Assembly (NCBI GenBank): GCA_030696235.1
Contig: JAUYSN010000031.1
Location: 1-6,358, forward strand
Length of the DNA stretch: 6,358 nucleotides
Direction: 5' to 3'
Source of the DNA: Sulfuricella sp.
GTDB lineage: Bacteria; Pseudomonadota; Gammaproteobacteria; Burkholderiales; Sulfuricellaceae
A model generated the notes under the pieces. It did not search any database. It saw nothing but the letters and a program-made list of their open reading frames with translations, and was not told the DNA's origin. This document shows, one piece after another, positions 1 to 5,381 of this stretch. Numbering within the stretch: the stretch's first letter is position 1; each line of letters opens with the position of its first letter. The translations under genes and the position numbers were made by a program.

Positions 1-128
1 CCGACAGCGGCTTGTTTGTCGCGGAGCAGGTGCTGGCCAAGCACGACGAAAACTATATGCCGCCCGAAGCGGCCAGCGCGCTGGAACAGGCGCAAAAAGC
101 CCAGAAAACCTTAGTTTCACCGAACTAA
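1..128 (+). CDS. ccmE: Cytochrome c maturation protein CcmE, periplasmic heme chaperone (C-terminal fragment)
   Basis: The open frame enters from the left edge (first whole codon at 3) and ends with TAA at 126-128. It encodes the last 41 residues of a protein whose visible part includes [13 protein letters not shown], the hallmark of CcmE. In this family the His of that motif (codon 42-44 here) binds heme covalently, and the following Tyr (in HDENY) helps ligate the iron. CcmE is an inner-membrane-anchored periplasmic beta-barrel protein. It receives heme from the CcmABCD complex and passes it to the CcmF/H lyase. The tail after the motif is Ala/Gln/Lys rich, as is common for the flexible C-terminus. 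The gene lies 27 bases upstream of ccmF on the same strand, in the usual ccmE-ccmF order. The start, membrane anchor and barrel lie outside the window. Confidence 0.95.
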   Translation, partial: DSGLFVAEQVLAKHDENYMPPEAASALEQAQKAQKTLVSPN

Positions 129-142
129 TTTAGTTACACGGC

Positions 143-150
143 AAGAAGGT
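143..150 (+). promoter_or_regulatory. Ribosome binding site of ccmF
   Basis: The purine-rich AAGAAGGT lies 5 bases before the ATG at 156. It supports this start and shows that ccmF has its own ribosome entry, unlike the overlapping ccmG and ccmH downstream. Confidence 0.7.
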
Positions 151-155
151 AAATA

Positions 156-2081
156 ATGATTCCAGAACTCGGCCATTTCTCGTTAATCCTGGCGCTGTTG
201 CTGGCGCTGGTCCAAGGCATCCTGCCGCTGGTGGGCGCCGCGCGCAACAACCCGGCGTGGATGTCGGTCGCCAAACCGGCCGCTCGCGCCCAATTTCTCT
301 TCGTCGCCATCGCCTTTGGATGTCTGGCTTATTCGTTTCTGACCAACGATTTTTCAGTCATGAACGTGACCCGAAACTCCCATTCCCGCCTCCCTGAAAT
401 TTACCGCTTCACCGCTACCTGGGGCTCGCATGAAGGCTCGATGCTGCTGTGGACATTTATTCTTGCCATGTGGACGCTGGCGGTGACCCTGTTCAGCCGC
501 CATCTGCCTGAGGACATGATGGCGCGAGTGGTCGGCGTGATGGGCCTGGTCAGCTTCGGTTTCCTGCTGTTCATGTTGGCCACCTCCAATCCTTTCCTGC
601 GCATGGAGATGGCCATGGACGGTTCCGATCTCAACCCCTTGCTGCAGGATCCGGGCATGGTTGTGCATCCGCCGATTCTGTACATGGGCTATGTCGGATT
701 TTCCGTGGCTTTCGCTTTCGCGATAGCAGCGCTGCTTTCCGGCAAGCTGGATGCCAGCTGGGCGCGCTGGTCGCGCCCCTGGACCACGGCGGCATGGTCA
801 TTCCTGACGCTGGGCATCATGATGGGCAGCTGGTGGGCCTATTACGAGCTGGGCTGGGGCGGATGGTGGTTCTGGGACCCGGTGGAGAACGCCTCGCTGA
901 TGCCCTGGCTGGTGGGCACGGCGCTGATCCATTCCCTGGCGGTGACCGAGAAGCGCGGCAGCTTCAAGGCGTGGACGGTGTTTCTCGCCATCGGCGCATT
1001 CTCTCTGAGCCTGCTCGGCACTTTCCTGGTGCGCTCCGGCGTGCTGTCCTCGGTGCACTCTTTTGCTACCGATCCGACACGCGGCTTGTTCATTCTCATT
1101 TTCCTCCTGGTGGTGATCGGCGGCTCGCTGCTGCTGTTTGCCCTGCGCGCCTCTCAGGTTGGCTTGGGCGGCCGCTTCGCGCTGGTGTCGCGCGAATCCT
1201 TCCTGATGGTCAATAACATCCTGCTCCTGACGGCGACCGGATCGGTGCTGCTGGGTACGCTATACCCGCTATTTCTGGATGCGCTCGGGCTGGGCAAGAT
1301 ATCGGTCGGCCCTCCCTATTTCAATTCCGTCTTCGTCCCGCTCGTGGCACCGTTGATCTTCCTCAGCGGCATCGGCCCACTAGCGCGGTGGAAACAGGTG
1401 AATGTGCCTGAATTGGCCGCACGGCTGAAATGGGGTTTTGGTGGAAGCGTCCTGGTGGCATTGCTGCTGCCGTTTACGCTGGGGGAGTGGAAGCCGATGG
1501 TTTCCCTGGGCTATTTGCTGTCCCTGTGGATCGTCGTTACCGTTGCCATCGGCGTGCGTGGCCGCATGCGGACGAGTGCGGGCTGGTCGGCGAATTTTTA
1601 CGGCATGAATCTCGCCCACCTTGGCGTGGCGGTCACCGTGATCGGCGTCACTATGGTGTCGGCCTACCAGACCGAGCGCAATGTGCGCATGGAGGTGGGC
1701 GATACCGTGACCGTGAAGGACTATACTTTCCGTTTCGATGGGGTGAAAGATCTGGAAGGCCCTAATTACAAGGGCTCGCGCGGCACCCTGGAAGTGCGCC
1801 GGAACGGCAAGCCGGTCTCCACCCTGCACCCGGAAAAACGTATTTACACTGCATCCGGTATGCCTTTCACCGAATCGGCGATCGACTACGGCTTGACGCG
1901 CGACCTGTATACCGCACTGGGCGAATCTCTGGATGGCGGCGCCTGGAGTGTGCGGCTGTTCCACAAGCCGTTCGTGGTATGGATCTGGATTGGTGCGGTG
2001 CTGATGGCTCTGGGCGGTTTGCTGGCGATCACCGACCGGCGCTATCGCACCTCGCGTAAGAAAGGAAGGGCTGCAGCATGA
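156..2081 (+). CDS. ccmF: Cytochrome c heme lyase subunit CcmF
   Basis: This 641-residue polytopic inner-membrane protein has close to the usual CcmF length. CcmF is the core of the System I heme lyase: it takes heme from holo-CcmE and, with CcmH and CcmI, promotes thioether bond formation to apocytochrome c CXXCH motifs on the periplasmic side. The tryptophan-rich WWD domain is visible at about residues 226-251 (WWAYYELGWGGWWFWDPVEN). Four conserved family histidines are present: H171 (VVHPP) and H301 (SVHSF), the likely periplasmic ligands flanking the WWD domain, and H259 and H488, which correspond to the buried b-heme ligands. A large soluble segment at about residues 505-603 precedes the last membrane helix (about 605-625), followed by a short basic tail. 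The start is set by a good ribosome binding site. The stop overlaps the ccmG ATG (ATGA at 2078-2081), which suggests coupled translation. No defect is seen. Confidence 0.97.
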   Translation: MIPELGHFSLILALLLALVQGILPLVGAARNNPAWMSVAKPAARAQFLFVAIAFGCLAYSFLTNDFSVMNVTRNSHSRLPEIYRFTATWGSHEGSMLLWTFILAMWTLAVTLFSRHLPEDMMARVVGVMGLVSFGFLLFMLATSNPFLRMEMAMDGSDLNPLLQDPGMVVHPPILYMGYVGFSVAFAFAIAALLSGKLDASWARWSRPWTTAAWSFLTLGIMMGSWWAYYELGWGGWWFWDPVENASLMPWLVGTALIHSLAVTEKRGSFKAWTVFLAIGAFSLSLLGTFLVRSGVLSSVHSFATDPTRGLFILIFLLVVIGGSLLLFALRASQVGLGGRFALVSRESFLMVNNILLLTATGSVLLGTLYPLFLDALGLGKISVGPPYFNSVFVPLVAPLIFLSGIGPLARWKQVNVPELAARLKWGFGGSVLVALLLPFTLGEWKPMVSLGYLLSLWIVVTVAIGVRGRMRTSAGWSANFYGMNLAHLGVAVTVIGVTMVSAYQTERNVRMEVGDTVTVKDYTFRFDGVKDLEGPNYKGSRGTLEVRRNGKPVSTLHPEKRIYTASGMPFTESAIDYGLTRDLYTALGESLDGGAWSVRLFHKPFVVWIWIGAVLMALGGLLAITDRRYRTSRKKGRAAA

Positions 2082-2602
2082 AGCGTTTCCTGATTCCCTT
2101 GGGTATTTTTATCGTATTGGTAGTCTTTCTCGGTATCGGCCTCAAGCTCGATCCGCGCGAAGTGCCTTCGCCGCTGATCGGCAAGCCGGCGCCCGATTTC
2201 AAACTTGCCCTGCTGTCCGATCCGGCCAAACAACTGAGCCCGGCGGACCTGCGCGGCAAAGTCTGGCTGTTCAATGTGTGGGCCTCATGGTGCGCTGCCT
2301 GCCGGCAGGAACACCCTCTGTTGCTTGATTTGGCGAGGCAGGGCGGCGTGCTGATCTATGGCATGGACTACAAGGACCAGCCAGGTGATGCGCAGGCCGT
2401 GCTGAATCGCTACGGGAATCCCTATGTGGAGACCGTGGTCGACCTCGATGGCCGGGCCGGCATCAACTACGGGGTGTATGGCGTCCCCGAGACCTATCTC
2501 ATCGACAGGAACGGCATCATCCGCTACAAGCATATCGGCCCGCTGACCCAGGAAATTCTGGACAAGAAAATTCTTCCCCTGGTGAAGGAGTTGCAGCAAT
2601 GA
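2078..2602 (+). CDS. ccmG: Thiol:disulfide interchange protein CcmG (DsbE), membrane-anchored thioredoxin
   Basis: This 174-residue protein has an N-terminal signal anchor (about residues 4-22) followed by a periplasmic thioredoxin-fold domain of the TlpA/DsbE type. The active site is WCAAC, with Cys72 and Cys75. The cis-proline loop is GVYGVPETY with Pro137. These are the CcmG hallmarks, including the GVYG.PET signature. In the pathway CcmG receives electrons from the membrane protein CcdA/DsbD and reduces CcmH or the apocytochrome CXXCH disulfide so that heme can be attached. The gene overlaps ccmF by 4 bases at its start and ccmH by 4 bases at its end (ATGA in both cases). The Ala-Ala dipeptide between the two cysteines differs from the WCPTC of E. 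coli CcmG; this dipeptide affects redox potential in thioredoxin-fold proteins, though variation is normal in the family. Confidence 0.96.
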   Translation: MKRFLIPLGIFIVLVVFLGIGLKLDPREVPSPLIGKPAPDFKLALLSDPAKQLSPADLRGKVWLFNVWASWCAACRQEHPLLLDLARQGGVLIYGMDYKDQPGDAQAVLNRYGNPYVETVVDLDGRAGINYGVYGVPETYLIDRNGIIRYKHIGPLTQEILDKKILPLVKELQQ

Positions 2603-3063
2603 GACCGTGGATGATAGCTCTCGTACTATGGTTGCCGTTTGCCGCCCTGGCTGGTGAAGCCAAACCGTTAGCCGAAGATCCCGTGCTGGAGCAGCGCATG
2701 ATCAAGCTCTCCGAGGACTTGCGCTGCCTGGTGTGCCAGAACGAATCGCTGGCGGGTTCCCATGCCGACCTGGCGCAGGATCTGCGCCAGGAAATTCGCG
2801 AACAGATGCGCGCCGGCAAGAGCGACGATCAGGTCGTCGACTACCTCACCCAGCGCTATGGCGATTTCGTGCTTTACAATCCGCCGGTCAAACCGCTGAC
2901 CTGGCTGTTGTGGTTCGGCCCATTCGCGCTGCTGATCGGCGCGGTGGGCGGACTCTATGCCTATATCAAGCGACGCGGCAACCGCCTTGTCGACGCACCC
3001 TTATCCGAAGAAGAGAAGAAACGCGTGGCGGCTCTTCTGGGTAACGGACATCGCCCCGAATGA
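2599..3063 (+). CDS. ccmH: Cytochrome c maturation protein CcmH (CycL type), LRCxxC thiol reductase subunit
   Basis: This 154-residue protein starts with a signal peptide (about residues 1-18, ending near ALAGEA). A three-helix periplasmic domain follows, containing the diagnostic LRCLVCQN motif with Cys43 and Cys46. There is one C-terminal membrane helix (about 101-123) and a basic cytoplasmic tail. CcmH works with CcmG to reduce the apocytochrome CXXCH cysteines and sits in the CcmF-CcmH-CcmI lyase complex. The helical YGDFVLYNPP segment (residues 87-96) is typical of the family. The length fits the short, stand-alone CcmH of many alpha- and betaproteobacteria. In E. coli this domain is fused to a CcmI-like TPR domain, which here is the separate downstream gene. 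Translation is probably coupled to ccmG through the ATGA overlap at 2599-2602. Confidence 0.96.
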   Translation: MRPWMIALVLWLPFAALAGEAKPLAEDPVLEQRMIKLSEDLRCLVCQNESLAGSHADLAQDLRQEIREQMRAGKSDDQVVDYLTQRYGDFVLYNPPVKPLTWLLWFGPFALLIGAVGGLYAYIKRRGNRLVDAPLSEEEKKRVAALLGNGHRPE

Positions 3064-3151
3064 TGAACATCACTTCTCGCCGTGTCCGTTCCCTCTCTCC
3101 TAGCTCTCTCCCAGAGGGCGAGAGGGACGATGCATCGCTCCGCGATGTTCA
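3064..3151 (+). repeat. Nested palindromic REP-like element between ccmH and ccmI
   Basis: This fills most of the ccmH-ccmI gap. Three inverted pairs are visible. An outer pair is TGAACATC (3064-3071) with GATGTTCA (3144-3151), perfect over 8 bp. A middle pair is TCCCTCTC (3090-3097) with GAGAGGGA (3120-3127), perfect over 8 bp with a pyrimidine-rich interior. A short hairpin is CATCGC-TCC-GCGATG (3133-3147). A 10-bp palindrome, CGATGCATCG, sits at 3128-3137. The short hairpin and the outer arm share GATG at 3144-3147, so both cannot form together. The composition (CCTCTCTCC...GAGAGGGACGATG) resembles non-coding dispersed palindromes common in proteobacterial intergenic regions, whose spurious translations contain PLALWERAR-like peptides, as here on the minus strand. 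The exact ends are uncertain, and only one copy is present in the window. Confidence 0.6.
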
Positions 3152-3160
3152 CTCTAACAA

Positions 3161-3166
3161 CGGAAA
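3161..3166 (+). promoter_or_regulatory. Weak ribosome binding site of ccmI
   Basis: CGGAAA lies 6 bases before the ATG at 3173. It is only a partial match to the Shine-Dalgarno core. ccmI has to rely on its own site, because the preceding gene ends 109 bases upstream rather than overlapping it. Confidence 0.45.
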
Positions 3167-3172
3167 TAAATC

Positions 3173-4441
3173 ATGAGCAATTTCTGGACGATTTCGCTGT
3201 TCTGGGCGCTATTCCTTCTTTTTATCGCGGTGGCCCTGGCGTTTGTCCTGCCGCCATTGCTGCGGCGCGATGTCAGGTCTGGGCAGGTGGATAGAAAAGA
3301 GGCCAATGTCGCCATCTATTACGATCAGCTGGCCGAATTGAAGGCGGATCTCGATAGCGGCGAGCTGGATGCAGCGCAATACGAGGATGCCCGGCGTGAA
3401 ATCGAAAAACGCCTGAGCGAAGATGTGCCGATGGAATCCACTCCTGTCGCGGCTTCCCAGGCAGGTCGCTGGCCGGGGTATGTGCTGGCCGGAGCGATTC
3501 CGGCGCTGGCGATCGCAATGTACATGGGTTTGGGCAACCCCGATGCACTGCTTGAGTCACGCGCTGACGTGGGGCAAGGTCAGCACAATGCGGCCCCCAT
3601 GATTGCAGCCCTGGAAGCCAAGCTGAAGGCGAAGCCGGATGATGCCGCCGGCTGGTACATGCTGGCGCGCAGTTATGCCTCGATCGGAAAGTATGACGAG
3701 TCCGCACGGGCGTTCGAGAAAGCTGCCGAGCTGTTTCCCGACGATGCACGCCTGCTGGCGGACTACGCCGATGCGCTCGCCATGGCGCAGGGACAGAACT
3801 TGCAGGGCAAACCGCTGGAGCTGATCAATAAGGCGCTCAAGCTGAATCCGAATGATGAAAAGACGCTGAATCTTGCCGCTTCTGCCGCCTATCAGAACAA
3901 GGAGTTTGCTCAAGCCGCCGCGTATTGGCGGCGTTTGCTCAAGCTTATCCCGCCGGATGCGGATATCGCCAAGGATATTGCGGCAGCGATTGAAGAGGCC
4001 GACAAGCTTGCGGCCAGCCTCGGCGGCCTGGATAACCTGAGCAAGTTGAGCAAGAAAAGTGGCGTCGGCGAAAAAGGCGAACAACCGCTGCAGGGAGCGG
4101 CCGCTATTTCCGGCATGGTGACGGTGAGCAAGGAGCTCATCGCCAAGGTGAGCTCCACTGACAGGGTGTTCATTTTTGCGCAGGCGCCACAAGGCCCAAA
4201 AATGCCCATAGCCAGCTTGAAGATCGACTCCAAGCAGCTTCCCTACCGCTTCACGCTGGACGATTCCGTGTCCATGTCGCCGAACGACAGGCTTTCAAAT
4301 CATGTTGAAGTGATGATCAGTGCGCGCGTGTCGAAGTCGGGTCAGGCCATGGCGCAAAGCGGCGACTTGCAGGGGAAAATCGGTCCGGTCAAACTCGGGC
4401 AGCAAGGCGTGGCGATCGTCATAGATACTGTCGTGCCCTGA
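3173..4441 (+). CDS. ccmI: Cytochrome c maturation protein CcmI (CycH/NrfG-like), TPR apocytochrome chaperone
   Basis: This 422-residue inner-membrane protein has the CcmI architecture. A first membrane helix (about residues 8-28) is followed by a cytoplasmic helical loop (about 30-97, containing YYDQLAELKADLDSGEL, typical of the family). A second membrane helix lies at about 101-120. A periplasmic TPR region covers about residues 141-262, with repeat-like units near 156-191 (WYMLARSYASIGKYDESARA), 192-228 and 229-262. An Ala/Lys/Glu-rich linker leads to a beta-rich C-terminal domain (about 309-422). CcmI binds the C-terminal helix of apocytochromes and presents them to the CcmF/H lyase. It corresponds to the C-terminal half of the fused E. 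coli CcmH. It is probably the last gene of the ccm operon, since the next gene is on the opposite strand. No cysteine is present, as expected for a chaperone rather than a redox subunit. Confidence 0.94.
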   Translation: MSNFWTISLFWALFLLFIAVALAFVLPPLLRRDVRSGQVDRKEANVAIYYDQLAELKADLDSGELDAAQYEDARREIEKRLSEDVPMESTPVAASQAGRWPGYVLAGAIPALAIAMYMGLGNPDALLESRADVGQGQHNAAPMIAALEAKLKAKPDDAAGWYMLARSYASIGKYDESARAFEKAAELFPDDARLLADYADALAMAQGQNLQGKPLELINKALKLNPNDEKTLNLAASAAYQNKEFAQAAAYWRRLLKLIPPDADIAKDIAAAIEEADKLAASLGGLDNLSKLSKKSGVGEKGEQPLQGAAAISGMVTVSKELIAKVSSTDRVFIFAQAPQGPKMPIASLKIDSKQLPYRFTLDDSVSMSPNDRLSNHVEVMISARVSKSGQAMAQSGDLQGKIGPVKLGQQGVAIVIDTVVP

Positions 4442-4471
4442 TCCCCCCGTTTATCCTAAAACCGGCGATTC

Positions 4472-4601
4472 ACCGCGGAGAACGCGGAGGACGCTGAGGA
4501 AAAACAAGGTATTGCCAAGTTATGTTGAGTTACCCATTAGGTGAGTGCGTTTTTTACGTCAAGCATTTGAATTCCTTTGCGTCCTCCGCGTCCTCCGCGG
4601 T
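4472..4601. repeat. Long imperfect inverted repeat with 9-bp internal periodicity between ccmI and msrB
   Basis: The left arm 4472-4500 and the reverse complement of the right arm 4573-4601 match at 26 of 29 positions by hand alignment; the inner 23 bp (4472-4494 with 4579-4601) differ at a single base. The loop is about 72 bases and AT-richer. The left arm is itself a degenerate 9-bp tandem: CGCGGAGAA, CGCGGAGGA, CGCTGAGGA (4474-4500). The right arm shows GCGTCCTCC twice (4579-4596). Repeats built from CGCGGAGGA-like units are a familiar class of dispersed intergenic sequence in many proteobacteria. The position between convergent gene ends suggests a possible bidirectional transcript-end structure. 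There is no T-run directly after either arm, so it is not a canonical intrinsic terminator. The remaining bases of the 4442-4620 spacer show nothing else recognisable. Confidence 0.75.
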
Positions 4602-4620
4602 TCAATAGCTTTTTCCAGGT

Positions 4621-5082
4621 TTATTTCTTGTCGAATAGCCTGCGGTATTCGCCGTAGCCTTCTTTTTCCAGGTCTTCCTTCGGGATGAAGCGCAGCGATG
4701 CGGAGTTCATGCAGTAGCGCTTGCCGGTGGGGGCGGGGCCATCATCGAAGAGGTGCCCCAGGTGCGAGTCGCCGAGCTTGCTGCGGACCTCGGTGCGCGC
4801 CATCAGGTGCGAGCGGTCTTCGTGCAGGGCAACATGGGCCGGTTCCAGCGGTTTGGTGAAGCTGGGCCAGCCGGTGCCCGAATCGAATTTGTCGAGGGAA
4901 CTGAACAGCGGCTCTCCTGACACGACATCGACGTAGATGCCTTCCTTCTTGTTGTCCCAATAGGCGTTGCGGAATGCCCATTCCGTGCCGTTTTCCTGTG
5001 TGACGTGATACTGCTCCGAGCCCAGACGCTTTTTCAGTTCGTTCGCGTCTGGCTTGCGGTATTTACTACCGTTCCATGCCAT
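4621..5082 (-). CDS. msrB: Peptide-methionine (R)-S-oxide reductase MsrB, non-zinc single-cysteine form
   Basis: This 153-residue protein covers a single MsrB (SelR) domain. MsrB reduces methionine-R-sulfoxide, free or in proteins, back to methionine. Family motifs are clear: [10 protein letters not shown] (residues 66-75), [21 protein letters not shown] (104-124) and [10 protein letters not shown] (125-134). The catalytic cysteine is Cys124 in [11 protein letters not shown]. The resolving cysteine found in many members (DSGCGWPSF) is replaced by Thr70. The two CxxC zinc sites of many MsrBs are also absent ([13 protein letters not shown] instead of a CxxC), as in PilB-type domains. Cys124 is the only cysteine in the protein. 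There is no signal peptide, so a cytoplasmic location is likely. The start at 5082 is preferred to an in-frame ATG at 5193. It follows a G-rich ribosome binding site, begins where family similarity begins ([12 protein letters not shown]), and the extra 37 residues look like non-coding translation. The gene is convergent with ccmI and divergent from the transporter. Confidence 0.95.
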   Translation of the reverse strand: MAWNGSKYRKPDANELKKRLGSEQYHVTQENGTEWAFRNAYWDNKKEGIYVDVVSGEPLFSSLDKFDSGTGWPSFTKPLEPAHVALHEDRSHLMARTEVRSKLGDSHLGHLFDDGPAPTGKRYCMNSASLRFIPKEDLEKEGYGEYRRLFDKK

Positions 5083-5088
5083 TGCCTG

Positions 5089-5094
5089 CCCCCC
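5089..5094 (-). promoter_or_regulatory. Ribosome binding site deciding the msrB start
   Basis: On the minus strand GGGGGG followed by CAGGCA precedes the ATG at 5082 with 6-base spacing. It is a G-only variant of the Shine-Dalgarno core, and it favours the 153-residue product over the longer in-frame ORF beginning at 5193. Confidence 0.6.
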
Positions 5095-5232
5095 AAAATA
5101 ATTTCGACAACAAACAGCATCGCGTGTTTCGATTTCATCGTGCCCTCTCTTGGTCCGGCTGAAGGTTATCGTACGGCAGGGCGATTCGTCCAAAGTTTAT
5201 TCCAGACACCAAAACAAAAAAAGTATTCTCTC

Positions 5233-5287
5233 TTGACTAATGATGCCTGGGAATGGCAAATTTTGTAGCATAATGATTATTATGATG
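5233..5287 (+). promoter_or_regulatory. Candidate promoter region with Fur-box-like operator upstream of the secretion transporter
   Basis: This lies in the 299-base region between divergent msrB and the transporter gene. TTGACT (5233-5238) matches the sigma-70 -35 consensus in 5 of 6 positions. The expected -10 at 16-18 bases downstream is poor (CAAATT at 5257-5262). A better -10-like CATAAT (5269-5274) is too far from that -35. CATAAT-GATT-ATTATG (5269-5284) is a perfect 6-bp inverted repeat. By hand alignment, 5269-5287 matches the 19-bp Fur consensus GATAATGATAATCATTATC at 14 positions. An operator placed at or just after the promoter would fit repression by iron-loaded Fur. The promoter is uncertain and the operator is plausible but unproven. 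It lies about 95 bases before the transporter start and 187 bases before the msrB start, so it could serve either gene. Confidence 0.4.
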
Positions 5288-5300
5288 CTTGAATGGGCCA

Positions 5301-5345
5301 CCGCTGGTAAAGCGGGCGACGAATGAAGGCTCCAGCGATTCTGGA
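5301..5345 (+). other. Two adjacent small hairpins in the presumed transporter leader
   Basis: CCGCT-GGTAA-AGCGG (5301-5315) and TCCAG-CGATT-CTGGA (5331-5345) are two perfect 5-bp stems with 5-base loops, 36-80 bases upstream of the transporter ATG. They would lie in the 5' untranslated RNA if transcription starts near 5270. No known riboswitch class is recognised. Such short stems can occur by chance. Confidence 0.25.
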
Positions 5346-5370
5346 CTATAGATATTTCCTGCTCCTTTAA

Positions 5371-5375
5371 AAGGG
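5371..5375 (+). promoter_or_regulatory. Ribosome binding site of the type I secretion transporter gene
   Basis: AAGGG, in the context TTTAAAAGGGTG, lies 6 bases before the ATG at 5382. It fixes the start of the final ORF, which could otherwise be missed because it has no stop codon inside the window. Confidence 0.6.
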
Positions 5376-5381
5376 TGATCG

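Noticed and set aside
2961..3152. Minus-strand ORF of 63 residues across the ccmH-ccmI gap
   Set aside because: It translates the palindromic element (PLALWERARREG), a familiar spurious peptide pattern of dispersed repeats, and overlaps ccmH antisense.
4541..4560. Possible intrinsic terminator with a T-run (GCGTTTTTTACG) downstream of ccmI
   Set aside because: No stable GC-rich hairpin directly precedes the T-run.
5083..5193. In-frame 37-residue N-terminal extension of msrB starting at 5193
   Set aside because: The extension ([11 protein letters not shown]...) does not resemble MsrB, a signal peptide or a membrane anchor, and the internal ATG at 5082 has a G-rich ribosome binding site at proper spacing.
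5254..5270. Sigma-54-like promoter TGGCAAATTTTGTAGCA
   Set aside because: The GG to GC spacing is 11 instead of 10 and the TTGC element is degenerate.
5288..5381. Cyclic-di-GMP or other riboswitch in the transporter leader
   Set aside because: The conserved core motifs of the GEMM and other known classes are not present; only two short generic hairpins are seen.
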